Source: JALHUB01 sp963719465
GTDB lineage: Bacteria; Chloroflexota; Dehalococcoidia; DSTF01; JALHUB01
Assembly (NCBI GenBank): GCA_963719465.1
Contig: OY970386.1
Span: 1-64,000 of the forward strand
DNA: 64,000 nucleotides
Reading direction: 5' to 3'
Of the stretch, positions 36,557 to 45,202 are shown piece by piece (the first letter of the stretch is position 1; every line of letters begins with the position of its first letter). Made by a program: the position numbers and the translations under genes. The notes beneath the pieces are model-generated. The model had not been told where the DNA came from and ran no database searches. It saw only the letters and a program-made list of their open reading frames with translations.

Positions 36557-37338
36557 CCTCGTTCTTCGACTCGCATTGCCACCTGCAGATGTCGCACTTC
36601 GCGTCGGACCTGCCGCAGGTGCTGGAGCGGGCGCGAGGCGCCGGTTGGGAGGGAGGCGTGGTCATCGGGATGGACGTGGGGAGCAGCCGGCAGGCGATCG
36701 AGCTCGCCCGGCGCCACGAAGGTCTGTACGCTACGGTCGGAATGCACCCGCACGAAGCGAGGAACCTGGATGCCGAAGCGCTGGCAATGCTGACGGAGCT
36801 CGCGAAGAAGCCCAAAGTCGTGGCTGTCGGCGAAACCGGGCTCGATTTCTATCGCAACCTGTCGACGCCGGCGCTGCAACGCAAGGCATTTCGAGAGCAG
36901 CTGAAGCTCGCGGCTGAGACCGGCCTGCCCGTTGTGATCCATGCGCGTCAGGCGCAAGAGGAGACATTCGCGATCCTGAGGGAGTGGGCCGGAAACCAGC
37001 CGACGGCAAGAAGGCCGCTTGGCGTCCTGCATTGCTTCGCGGGCGATACCGAGCTCGCGGCATCTTACGTTGAGCTGGGGTTCATGGTATCGTTCGCGGG
37101 AAACGTGACGTACCCAAACGCAAGGAAGCTGCAAGCGGCCGCGGCGTCTGTGGCGCTGGAGAGCCTCCTTGTCGAGACGGACTGTCCGTTCTTGGCGCCG
37201 CAGAGCCGGCGTGGCAAGCGCTGCGAGCCCGCCTACGTTTTCGAGACGATTCAGTTCATCGCCGGGCTGCGAGAGGGCGCCGCGGACGAGGTGGCGTCTG
37301 CCACGGCAGTTAACGCGCGACGGCTTTACCGGCTATAG
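36553..37338 (+). CDS. tatD: TatD family metal-dependent hydrolase
   Basis: Amidohydrolase-fold DNase; TatD-type enzymes act on DNA 3' ends. The 261-aa product has DSHCHLQ (metal His8 and His10), VGMHPHEA, AVGETGLDF, VIHARQA, GVLHCFAG and LLVETDCPFLAP in order. The ATG at 36553 overlaps the metG stop (ATGA); the frame continues upstream inside metG, but only as shadow. metG-tatD is a widespread pair. Confidence 0.94.
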   Translation: MTSFFDSHCHLQMSHFASDLPQVLERARGAGWEGGVVIGMDVGSSRQAIELARRHEGLYATVGMHPHEARNLDAEALAMLTELAKKPKVVAVGETGLDFYRNLSTPALQRKAFREQLKLAAETGLPVVIHARQAQEETFAILREWAGNQPTARRPLGVLHCFAGDTELAASYVELGFMVSFAGNVTYPNARKLQAAAASVALESLLVETDCPFLAPQSRRGKRCEPAYVFETIQFIAGLREGAADEVASATAVNARRLYRL

Positions 37339-37352
37339 GGTAAACTAGGGCC

Positions 37353-38321
37353 ATGAGAAGCACTGCCAGCCTTTACGAGCCCGTCCTCACCGAGATGGGC
37401 CGCGTTGAGGAGACGCTGAGGTCGCTGACCGACGGTGAATCGCCGTGGCTGGCGGAGATGCTGGCGGCTGTTCTCTTCAACGGCGGCAAGCGGGTGCGCC
37501 CAGCGGTCTGTCTCCTGGCGAGCAGGTTTGGTGACCACGATTCCGAGCTTTGCGTGCCTCTGGCGGCGGCGCTGGAGCTTCTTCACGCGGCCAGCCTCGT
37601 CCATGACGACGTTATCGACGAGGCTGGTACCAGGCGCGGCCGGCCAACGGCGGGACGGCTGTTCGATAACCACGCCGCGGTCATTCTCGGCGACTACATT
37701 TTCGCCCAGGCGGCCGCGCTGGTGGCCCGCACCGACAACCCGACCGTCACGCGCCTCTTCGCAGAGACGATGGTGATGATGTCGAGCGCCCAGCTCGAGG
37801 AGGACCGCGTGGCGTTCGACTACGGCCAGACGCTGGACAATTACCTGCGACGGATTCGCGGCAAGACGGCATCGCTGTTCGCGGTCGCGGCACATGGCGG
37901 CGCGCTAGCAAACGGTGTCACCATGGAGAACGCCCGATCGCTGCGGGCCTACGGCGAGAACCTCGGGATGGCTTTCCAGATCGTCGACGACATACTGGAC
38001 TTCAGCGGCGACGAGGCGGAGATGGGGAAGCCGATCGGCAGCGACCTCTCACAGGGGACGCTGACGCTGCCGTCGCTATTGCTTATGGAGCGACACCCGA
38101 ACGAGAACCCGGTGAAGACGTTCTTCCTCGATGGCGGCGGCCCGCAGCATCTCGAAGAGGCGATCGCAATGGTGCGCGAGTCCGGTGTCCTGCATCAGGC
38201 GCACGCGACGGCAAGGGGCTTCGGCGAAGCGGCACGGGCGGCGCTGGCAGCGCTGCCGTCGACGCCGCAGCGGAGGTCGCTAGAGGATATCGCGGAGTAC
38301 GTGCTGGCGCGGCGGGCGTAG
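37353..38321 (+). CDS. Polyprenyl diphosphate synthase
   Basis: Trans-isoprenyl diphosphate synthase making the side chain of menaquinone or related lipids from isopentenyl units. The 322-aa protein has the first Asp-rich motif DDVID (85-89) and the second, DDILD (about 212-216), plus GGKRVRP and HAASLVHDD. Small residues before the first motif suggest a long product, but chain length cannot be fixed by eye. It follows tatD by 14 bp, so metG-tatD-this gene are probably cotranscribed. Confidence 0.92.
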   Translation: MRSTASLYEPVLTEMGRVEETLRSLTDGESPWLAEMLAAVLFNGGKRVRPAVCLLASRFGDHDSELCVPLAAALELLHAASLVHDDVIDEAGTRRGRPTAGRLFDNHAAVILGDYIFAQAAALVARTDNPTVTRLFAETMVMMSSAQLEEDRVAFDYGQTLDNYLRRIRGKTASLFAVAAHGGALANGVTMENARSLRAYGENLGMAFQIVDDILDFSGDEAEMGKPIGSDLSQGTLTLPSLLLMERHPNENPVKTFFLDGGGPQHLEEAIAMVRESGVLHQAHATARGFGEAARAALAALPSTPQRRSLEDIAEYVLARRA

Positions 38322-38357
38322 ACGCGCAAAGGTCGTGGTCGTCCGGACTTCGTGAGG

Positions 38358-38391
38358 GCCGAGGCTGGAAAGCCTCGGCTACGTTGTTTTT
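38358..38391 (+). terminator. Terminator-like hairpin, member of a small intergenic repeat
   Basis: Stem GCCGAGGCT/AGCCTCGGC with a 4-base loop, then TACGTTGTTTTT. It lies between the convergent polyprenyl synthase and recO genes. A second imperfect copy of the motif follows at about 38416-38459, and related pieces occur near 26548 and 30593. Confidence 0.5.
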
Positions 38392-38451
38392 GGGGAGCGT
38401 GTTTGTGGACGCCGAGACTGCAAAGCCCCGCCTGCCGGCGGGCAGGCTTGG

Positions 38452-39237
38452 CTACGTGGTTTGTTGGGTCGACGCGGCCGGGGTGCGGCGCAGAGTTTCG
38501 AGGAAGCGCGCGGAGCGGACGTCGCGCTCCAGGACGTAGAGGACGTACTCCCGCAGGTGGCCCTCCAGCTCCGACTCCAGCGCTCGGTCGGTCCGGACGC
38601 GCATCACTTCAGCGAAGCTGCCCTTTTGCAGCAGGCGCATCATCTTCAAGGCGTTCACTGAGAGCGGCCGCGACAGCGGCGCTTTGACGGCGCAGGCGTC
38701 GCAGAGGACGCCGCCCGCTTCGGCGCTCCAGCCGTTCGTGACGGGCTTCAGCGAGGCGCCGCACAGCACACAGACCTCCGTCTGCGGCTGATAGCCCAGC
38801 TCGCCGAGGAGTCGCATCTCGAAGAAGCGCATGATTATGTCGAGTCGCTCTTCGGTGGCCAGGCGGCGAAGCGTCTCGAGAAGAAGGCGGAAGACGGGGT
38901 AGCTCTCCTGGCGCTCGGGCGTGAAGCGTTCGACGAGCTCGGCGGCATAGAGGGCGCGGCCGGTGCGCTCCAGGTCCTCACGCAGGGACGGGAAGACTTC
39001 CAGCGTCTGTGCCTGGGTGACGATGTCCAGCTCGCGGCCGCGGGCGAACATGAATGACGTGTAGGTCAGCGGCTCGACGTGACCGCCGAGCTTGCTGCGC
39101 GGGCGTCGCACCCCCTTGGCGACGGCGTCGAGCTTGCCGAGGTTGGGCGTGAGGATTGTGACGATCTTGTCGGCCTCGCCTAGGCGGCGCTGGCGCAGGA
39201 CGATACCGGTGGTCTTGTAGACGCGAGGGACGGGCAA
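38452..39237 (-). CDS. recO: DNA repair protein RecO
   Basis: RecFOR pathway protein that loads RecA at gaps. From a TTG at 39237, two bases after the ybjQ stop, it has 261 residues with the OB-fold N-terminus (YKTTGIVLRQRRLGEADKIV), a helical core, and a four-Cys zinc site (CVLCGASLKP...VLCDACAV). The frame is open further upstream but only over ybjQ. Cotranscribed with recR and dnaX genes upstream, a coherent repair/replication cluster. Confidence 0.9.
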   Translation of the reverse strand: MPVPRVYKTTGIVLRQRRLGEADKIVTILTPNLGKLDAVAKGVRRPRSKLGGHVEPLTYTSFMFARGRELDIVTQAQTLEVFPSLREDLERTGRALYAAELVERFTPERQESYPVFRLLLETLRRLATEERLDIIMRFFEMRLLGELGYQPQTEVCVLCGASLKPVTNGWSAEAGGVLCDACAVKAPLSRPLSVNALKMMRLLQKGSFAEVMRVRTDRALESELEGHLREYVLYVLERDVRSARFLETLRRTPAASTQQTT

Positions 39238-39239
39238 AG

Positions 39240-39572
39240 CTACTTCGCTACCGGCTGAACAATGACCGCCGTTCCGTAGGCCAGCACTTCGGCCATGCCG
39301 GAGACCTGCTCGGAGTCGTATCGCATGCCGATGACGGCGTTGGCGCCCAGCGTCTCGGCATGGGCGACCATCTCGTCGAAGGCTTCCTGTCGCGAGCGGT
39401 CGCACAACGCCACCCAGGCCTTTATGCGCCCGCCGAATGCCCCTCGCAGGACGGAGAGTACCGTCTGCACCCAGTTGGTCGTCCGCACGGTTATCCCGCG
39501 CACGACGCCCAGATACTGCGTGATCTGATGGCCCTCCACCTCGAAGCCCGTCGTCACAGTCATTTCCGGCAC
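39240..39572 (-). CDS. YbjQ family protein (UPF0145)
   Basis: A 110-aa protein of the putative heavy-metal-binding YbjQ/UPF0145 family: VTTGFEVEGHQITQYLGVVRG, then AHAETLGANAVIGMRYD, and a C-terminal AYGTAVIVQP. The GTG at 39572 lies eight bases after AAAGGAG; other in-frame starts fit worse. Forms a pentameric fold in known members; function unproven. Sits between recR and recO. Confidence 0.9.
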   Translation of the reverse strand: MPEMTVTTGFEVEGHQITQYLGVVRGITVRTTNWVQTVLSVLRGAFGGRIKAWVALCDRSRQEAFDEMVAHAETLGANAVIGMRYDSEQVSGMAEVLAYGTAVIVQPVAK

Positions 39573-39590
39573 TTGCTGCACTCCTTTCGG

Positions 39591-40199
39591 CTAGACTTCC
39601 TGGCGGCCTTCGAGGGCGCGGGTGAGTGTTACGTCGTCTGCGTATTCGAGGTCGGCGCCGACGGGCAGGCCGCGGGCAAGCCGGGTGATGCGGATGCCCA
39701 GCGGCGCGATGAGCCGCGTCAGGTACATGGCGGTAGCCTCGCCCTCCAGATTTGGGTTCGTCGCCATGATCACTTCCTGCACCTCAGCCGGCGGTCTCAG
39801 CCGCGCCAGGAGCTCGCGCACCTTCAGCTCGTCGGGGCCAATGCCGTCCATGGGCGAGATGACGCCGTGGAGGACGTGATATAGCCCCTTGTAGCTGCCC
39901 GTGCGCTCGAGCGCCAGAATATCGAGGGGCTCTTCGACGACGCAGATCTTCGAGCGGTCGCGCTGGTCGTCGCGGCAGATGGCGCAGGGGTCGGTGTCGG
40001 TGATGTTCTGGCAGGTGGAGCAGAGGACGATCTTCTCCTTCACCTCCAGGATGGCCTGGGCGAGGGCCTGAGCTTCTTCGGCCGGCGCGCGGAGGAGGTA
40101 GTAGGTGAGCCGCTGGGCGCTCTTGGGGCCGATGCCGGGCAGCTTGTTGAACGCGTCGATTAGGCGGCTGACGGGCAGCGCGGCGCTGGTCTGGGTCAT
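39591..40199 (-). CDS. recR: Recombination protein RecR
   Basis: Ring-forming clamp of the RecFOR pathway. The 202-aa protein has the helix-hairpin-helix (LPGIGPKSAQRLTYYLL), a four-Cys zinc finger (CSTCQNITDTDPCAIC), and a TOPRIM domain with VVEEPLDILALE and MATNPNLEGEATAMYL. The standard order dnaX-ybaB-recR is preserved. Confidence 0.97.
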   Translation of the reverse strand: MTQTSAALPVSRLIDAFNKLPGIGPKSAQRLTYYLLRAPAEEAQALAQAILEVKEKIVLCSTCQNITDTDPCAICRDDQRDRSKICVVEEPLDILALERTGSYKGLYHVLHGVISPMDGIGPDELKVRELLARLRPPAEVQEVIMATNPNLEGEATAMYLTRLIAPLGIRITRLARGLPVGADLEYADDVTLTRALEGRQEV

Positions 40200-40215
40200 C
40201 GAGTCTTCGCCGCTC

Positions 40216-40532
40216 CTAACGCATGCCCGGCAAGCCGGGCCCGAGGCCGGATGTGAGGCCGGCCATGTGCTCCGCCTGCAGCGCCTGCGCCTTCTGAAAC
40301 GCCTCGTTGAAGGCGGCGATCACTAGGTCTTCGAGCATCTCGACGTCTTCGGGGTCGACGACTTCGGGCGAGATCTCAGCGAGCGGATCTCCAGGCTGCC
40401 GGTGACTGTGGCTTTGACGGCGCCGCCGCCGGCCGTGCCCTCCGCCGTCAGGTTGGCGAGCTCTTCCTGCGCTTTCGCCAGGCGCGACTGCATCTGCTGG
40501 ATCTGGCGCATCATGTCGCGATTCATCTTCAT
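40216..40532 (-). pseudogene. ybaB: YbaB/EbfC nucleoid-associated protein, frameshifted
   Basis: Small DNA-binding protein encoded between dnaX and recR. The ATG at 40532 overlaps the dnaX stop (ATGA). The first frame gives MMRQIQQMQSRLAKAQEELA and VKATVTGSLEIRSL; then one missing base near 40378 puts the rest in another frame. The family ending LVIAAFNEAFQKAQALQAEH is readable in that frame to a TAG at 40216-40218. Restored length is 105 aa, normal for YbaB. Probably a sequence error. Confidence 0.88.
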
Positions 40533-42182
40533 GGCATGTCTCCTTCGTCCTCGCCGCCGATGACCCGCGCGCCGAACTCGCGGGCGGCGCGAACGAGATG
40601 TCCGCCAGCAGCCGGCCTGCTCGCCATCGCCTGCGGATCGTAGACGCACTTCACTTCGTAGGGCGCGCCCAGGACCTTTTGGACCGCCTCGCGCAGCGCC
40701 TGCAGGTAGGCGCCGCCCTCGCCGGCGTTCATCTTCTCCACCAGCGGGCCGTGGCGGAAGGCGAAGACGATCGTGTTGTCCTCGACGGCGGTGATGGCGC
40801 AGCCGCTGTTGAGCAGGGCGCCGGTCTTGAAGTTGATCTTGCGCGCGAGCTGATAGATGGCGGGCCACTTCTCGCGAAGGGCGCCGATCTCCGCCGGCAC
40901 AGGCTCCGCAGGGGGGACGAAATCGACCTCCGGTTCGTCGTGGCCATCGTCGCGGTCGACGGCGGCCGGAGCGGCGGCACGACGGCGCGAAGGGGCGCCG
41001 GCCGGGCGCTCTTCGCGGGCAGCGGGCGGCGGGAAGGCCGGACGAGCGGGCGGAGGCTCTCGATGCGCTGGCGGAGGCGGCGCGACGCGACGTGCTTCCG
41101 CTGCTTCGCGGGCGAGGACGCACTCGGCGAGGGCCATCTCCAGCGGCAGCGACGACAGGGGGTCGCCGCGGACGTTGACCTGGCCGAAGGCGCGGAGAGC
41201 GCGGACGATCTCGTCCTTGCCGACGCCTTCCAGCGTCTTCTTTATCTCGTTCGCCTGCTCTTTCGTCAGGCTGAGGGCGCTTTCGGCGCCCGCGGCCGCG
41301 AGCAGCAGCCGTCGCAGGTGAGCGACGACCTCTCGCTGGAACTGGCGCAGGTCGAGGCCGTCGTCGCGGACGGCGGCGATGAGCGCCAGGCCCTCGCCGA
41401 GATCGCCGCGCAGCACCAGCCGCGCCAGCTCGCCGCTGCGGGCGTCGCCGCTGAGGCCGAGGCCGCTCTCGACTGTCTCGACGCTCAGCTCGCGGCCGTG
41501 GTAATCGACGGCCTGCTCCAGCAGATTGATGGCGTCGCGCATGCTTCCGGTCGCGGAGCGGGCGATGAGCTCCAGGCCTTCACGCGGGCAGGTTATGCCC
41601 TCCTCGTCGCAGATGCGGGCGAGACGCTCGACCGCGGCTTCGAGCGGGATGCGACGAAAGTCGAACCGCTGGCAGCGCGACGCGATGGTGGCCGGTATCT
41701 TGTGCGGTTCGGTCGTGGCGAGGACGAAGATGACGTGCGGCGGCGGCTCTTCGAGCGTCTTCAGGAGGGCGTTGAAGGCGGGCTCCGTGAGCATGTGCGC
41801 TTCGTCGATTATGTAAACTTTGAAGTCGGCGCTGCCCGGCGCGAAGCCGACTTTCTCGCGCAGGCTGCGGATTCTCGTCGATGCCGCGGTTGCTGGCAGC
41901 GTCGAGCTCGACCAGGTCCATGGCGCGCCCTTCGAGGAAGGCCAGGCAGGAGTCGCACTTGTTGCAGGGCTCCCCTTCCTGGGGATCGCGGCAGTTGGCG
42001 GCCTTCGCGAGGAGGCGCCCGCTGCTGGTCTTGCCCGTGCCGCGCGGCCCGCTGAAGAGATAGGCGTGCGAGACCTTGTGCGAGGCGACGGCGTTGCGCA
42101 ACGTGCGCATTATAGGCTCCTGGCCGGCGACCTCGCTGAAGGTCTGGGGACGGTACTTGCGGTAGAGGACTTCAGCGGCCAT
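40529..42182 (-). pseudogene. dnaX: DNA polymerase III subunit gamma/tau, frameshifted by one inserted base
   Basis: Clamp-loader ATPase. From ATG 42182: VLYRKYRPQTFSEVAGQEP, Walker A GPRGTGKT (45-52) and the Cys zinc site (CNKCDSC) are in the first frame up to ASNRGIDE. The next bases read GAGAATCC where GAGATCC is expected; removing one A near 41872 restores EIRSLREKVGFAPG and the DEAH-type box IIDEAHMLTEPAFNALLKTL, with the rest in frame to 40529. Restored length is 550 aa, with a Pro/Ala-rich tau linker. The shift lies in the ATPase core, so it is not the programmed gamma/tau frameshift. An essential gene: assembly error is likely. Confidence 0.93.
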
Positions 42183-42194
42183 GTGTCAGTGAGA

Positions 42195-42653
42195 TTATAG
42201 CACTCCCAGACTCGCCAGCAGAGCCTCCTGGCGCTCCCACATGCGACGCCGATCCGGTTCGTCGGCGTGGTCGTAGCCGAGGAGGTGCAGCAGGCCGTGA
42301 ATGAGGAGCAAAGCGATCTCACGCTTCAGCGAGTGTCCTGCTTGCTTCGCCTGCCTTCGGGCCGTGGGCAGGGAGATAACGATCTCGCCCAATCGCACCG
42401 TTTTGCCAGGAGGAAGGGCGAAGCGCTCGTCGCCCTCGGTCAGAGCAAAGGAGAGGACGTCGGTCGGCGCGTCCTCGCCGCAGAACTGTCGATTGAGAGC
42501 GCGAACGGCGGCGTCGCCGGTAATGACGATGCCGATCTCCGCCGGGCCCAACTTCTCGGCGGCGAGGACGCGCCCGGCAAAGCCGCGTAGCTTCTCTTCG
42601 TCGACATCGCGTCGGAAGCGGCCATCGACCTTCACCGCGACCGCATACTTCAT
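42195..42653 (-). CDS. ybeY: Endoribonuclease YbeY
   Basis: Metal-dependent RNase for rRNA maturation and quality control. The start at 42653 (ATG with GGAGG six bases upstream) gives 152 aa. The zinc site HGLLHLLGYDH (His119, His123, His129) and DVLSFAL are clear. It is 12 bp upstream of dnaX in the same direction. Confidence 0.95.
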   Translation of the reverse strand: MKYAVAVKVDGRFRRDVDEEKLRGFAGRVLAAEKLGPAEIGIVITGDAAVRALNRQFCGEDAPTDVLSFALTEGDERFALPPGKTVRLGEIVISLPTARRQAKQAGHSLKREIALLLIHGLLHLLGYDHADEPDRRRMWERQEALLASLGVL

Positions 42654-42731
42654 CTCATGCCTCCGTCGCCATACTAACACGGCGCGCCCACCTTCGGGCA
42701 GGAAGACTTTCGTTGACTCTATGTCGTCGCA

Positions 42732-43391
42732 ATGGGGATACTGAAAGTGCTTCTAATGCTGATCGACCTCCACTGCCACACAAATCCCATCTCCTGGGAC
42801 TCCCGCCTCACGCCGGACGAGCTGATCGACCTGTCGAAGAAGGCGGGCTTCGACGGCGTCTGCCTGACCGAGCACGACTACTTCTGGGACGTCGATGAGT
42901 GCGCGGCGCTGGCAACAGAGCACAACTACCTCGTTCTGCCGGGGATCGAGGTGAACACGGAGAACGGCCATATACTGGCCTACGGCCTGACGCACTACCG
43001 CTTCGGGATGCACCGGGTGGCGCAACTGGCGGAGATGGTCGATGAGGACGGCGGGGTGATGGTGGCGGCGCATCCATATCGTCGCTACATGCCGTGGTAT
43101 GAGATGAGCGAAGCCGAGTTGGAGCGCGGCCTCGAGAAGGCGGCAAAGAACCCGGCTTACGGCTACTGCGTCGCGCTGGAGACGCATCACGGCCGCGCCG
43201 CGCCGCAGCAGAACGACTTTTCGGAGAGGCTGCGGCAGCGGCTGGGGATGGCCGCGACCGGCGGCAGCGATGCGCATCAACCCAGTCAGGTGGGGCGCTG
43301 CGCCACACGCTTTCAAAGTGACATCTCATCGCTGGAAGAGCTCATCGCGGAACTGCGGGCGGGACGCTTCGAGCCGGTGGACTGCCGATGA
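42732..43391 (+). CDS. PHP domain metal-dependent phosphoesterase
   Basis: A 219-aa PHP-fold protein: DLHCHTNPISWDS (first metal His pair), GFDGVCLTEHDYF, PGIEVNTENGHILAYG, VAAHPYRR, and TGGSDAHQPSQVG. Such stand-alone PHP proteins are phosphoesterases, some active on nucleoside bisphosphates or oligoribonucleotides. The start could be the internal ATG at 42756 (MLIDLHCH), which is the family's usual opening; neither start has a strong ribosome binding site. Confidence 0.85.
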   Translation: MGILKVLLMLIDLHCHTNPISWDSRLTPDELIDLSKKAGFDGVCLTEHDYFWDVDECAALATEHNYLVLPGIEVNTENGHILAYGLTHYRFGMHRVAQLAEMVDEDGGVMVAAHPYRRYMPWYEMSEAELERGLEKAAKNPAYGYCVALETHHGRAAPQQNDFSERLRQRLGMAATGGSDAHQPSQVGRCATRFQSDISSLEELIAELRAGRFEPVDCR

Positions 43392-43431
43392 TAGCAGCAT
43401 GCCTGCCCGTTGTACTTGTTCAGAAACATTG

Positions 43432-43470
43432 GTGACACCCCGTGCGGCCGTCCGGCTAGAATGGTGTCAC
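43432..43470. promoter_or_regulatory. 8-bp inverted repeat, possible operator
   Basis: GTGACACC (43432-43439) and GGTGTCAC (43463-43470) form an inverted repeat flanking TAGAAT, upstream of the surface lipoprotein gene. Inferred as a possible regulator site; no cognate regulator is seen. Confidence 0.3.
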
Positions 43471-43542
43471 TATGCGAATCATCAACGGGATGGCTCCCGG
43501 AACGCTCCAGAGACTACATTCTCTCGCGATTGCAGGATTCCC

Positions 43543-43571
43543 TTGACCGAGGGAATAGCCTTGCGTATCAT
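43543..43571 (+). promoter_or_regulatory. Promoter of the secreted lipoprotein gene
   Basis: TTGACC, a 17-bp spacer and TATCAT, about 34 bases before the start codon. Confidence 0.5.
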
Positions 43572-43604
43572 CACACGGACGGGGCTTTTGGGTGGAGGGA
43601 CGAC

Positions 43605-45125
43605 ATGCGATCTCCGGTTCTCGTCCAAGGGCGACTTCTCAGAACTGTTCTCCTTATACCGTTGGCCGCAATTCTCCTGCTGCTTGCTTCGTCCTGCTAT
43701 ACCTTGCATACGGAGAATTCCTGGATTCGCATCCAGAACCTGGGCAGCGCCGCCGCCAACATCCAGATCAGGTATCTCGACGATCATGGCGTCACCGTCG
43801 CCACCGACTCGTGCCCGGGCGTTTGCCCCGCCATCCCGGCGGGCGGCGGCTACACGTTCATTGAAGGCCGCAGCGCCTCTCTTCCGAAAGGGTTCATCGG
43901 CTCCGCGGTAGTCACGAGCGACCAGCCCATCGCCGTCCTCCTGGCCAAGGACGTCGACGCGGGCGACGGCTACTACGAGACGGCTGGAGACACCGTCTCC
44001 ATCAGTGCCGGCGCCGGCAAGCTTTTCCTGCCCCTCGTCATCAGCAAGAACGGCGCCGATCAGGCCTGGAACTCCCGTTTCGCCATCGAGAATGTCGGCG
44101 GGACCACCGCCTGCGCCGTCCTCGTCTACACAAGCAGTAGCACCGACTCCGAGGTCTACTGGGACCCGTTCAACCCCGCTGCCGGTGGCGCGCCCCAGGA
44201 CGGCTGCCCGCAGGGCGGCATCCCGATCGCCGCCGGCGGGACGCTCTTCCGCTCCTACCAGACAATGGGCGTTCCGCCCGGCTTCAGCGGCTCGGTGCGC
44301 GTCGACCTATACCCTAACTCCCAGGGCACGCCCCCGTCGCAGCAGTTCGTCGTTGCGACGACTGACGTCTTCAACGTCGACACGCATCAGCTCGCGGGCT
44401 ACAGCGGCCTTACGAGCAGCGACATGGGTACTTCCCTCCTCCTGCCGATCATCGAGCGTCAGGCGGGCGGCGAGTGGAGCACCGACTTCGAGGTAATGAA
44501 TAGCGATACGGGCCAGGCGGCCACGGTGACGTTGAAGATCAGCGGCGTCGATGCCAATAACCAGCCGGTGACCAAGGCAAGCAGCTTCGCCATCCAGGCC
44601 TCGCGGCAGTGCTTCCAGGACAGTGACGTCGCCAACTGCCTTTCGCCGGGAGACACGCTGCCGCCGGGGTTCGAAGGGTCAGCGCTGATAACCTCGAACA
44701 GGCCAATCGGCGTCGTGGTGTCGCGCTCCTCCGACCACGGCGACGTTTACACAAGCTACCGGGGTTTGAGAACGGACACGGCCGGCACGACCGTCTACCT
44801 GCCGCTGGTTGACAAGAATTCGCCCGACGGGGCGAGCCGCGCCGGTCTCAACTCGTGGGTGCAGGTGGCTACGGTCGATGGCGGCTCCGCGAATCTGACC
44901 ATCCAGTACGTCAGCGGCGACCTGCCGGGAGGCCAGATCTCGTACAAGACGAAGATCAGCGGGAGCCTCAAGCTTCTTCAGTCGTGGGAGAGCAAACTGC
45001 CGGCATCGTTCACCGGCTCCATGGTCATTACTTCGGACAAGCCGATCGTCGCGCTGGCGGACGTAATAGCCGGCGCCTATCCGGGCGACACGGACCTGAT
45101 GTACGACGGGGTCACAGCCCCCTAG
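43605..45125 (+). CDS. Large secreted lipoprotein with repeated beta domains
   Basis: A 506-aa predicted lipoprotein. The ATG at 43605, with GGAGGG upstream, gives a signal segment LLIPLAAILLLLASSC ending at Cys31; the upstream continuation of the frame precedes the promoter and is not coding. The body is a beta-rich protein with four recurring stretches, each built around GF(I/S/E)GSA(V/L)(V/I)TS(D/N)(Q/R)PI(A/G)VL-like sequences, e.g. FIGSAVVTSDQPIAVLLAKD and FTGSMVITSDKPIVALADV. No catalytic motif is seen; a cell-surface structural role is inferred. Confidence 0.72.
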   Translation: MRSPVLVQGRLLRTVLLIPLAAILLLLASSCYTLHTENSWIRIQNLGSAAANIQIRYLDDHGVTVATDSCPGVCPAIPAGGGYTFIEGRSASLPKGFIGSAVVTSDQPIAVLLAKDVDAGDGYYETAGDTVSISAGAGKLFLPLVISKNGADQAWNSRFAIENVGGTTACAVLVYTSSSTDSEVYWDPFNPAAGGAPQDGCPQGGIPIAAGGTLFRSYQTMGVPPGFSGSVRVDLYPNSQGTPPSQQFVVATTDVFNVDTHQLAGYSGLTSSDMGTSLLLPIIERQAGGEWSTDFEVMNSDTGQAATVTLKISGVDANNQPVTKASSFAIQASRQCFQDSDVANCLSPGDTLPPGFEGSALITSNRPIGVVVSRSSDHGDVYTSYRGLRTDTAGTTVYLPLVDKNSPDGASRAGLNSWVQVATVDGGSANLTIQYVSGDLPGGQISYKTKISGSLKLLQSWESKLPASFTGSMVITSDKPIVALADVIAGAYPGDTDLMYDGVTAP

Positions 45126-45202
45126 GGCGAGACTCCTTCTTGACGCCAACAGGGGCTCGATTCTCGTCGGGCCCCTTTCGCATCATCGACAGCGTCGCGC
45201 CA

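Noticed and set aside
40529..42182. Programmed gamma/tau frameshift in dnaX
   Set aside because: The frame change lies inside the ATPase domain at about codon 105, not after it, and there is no A/T-rich slippery site.
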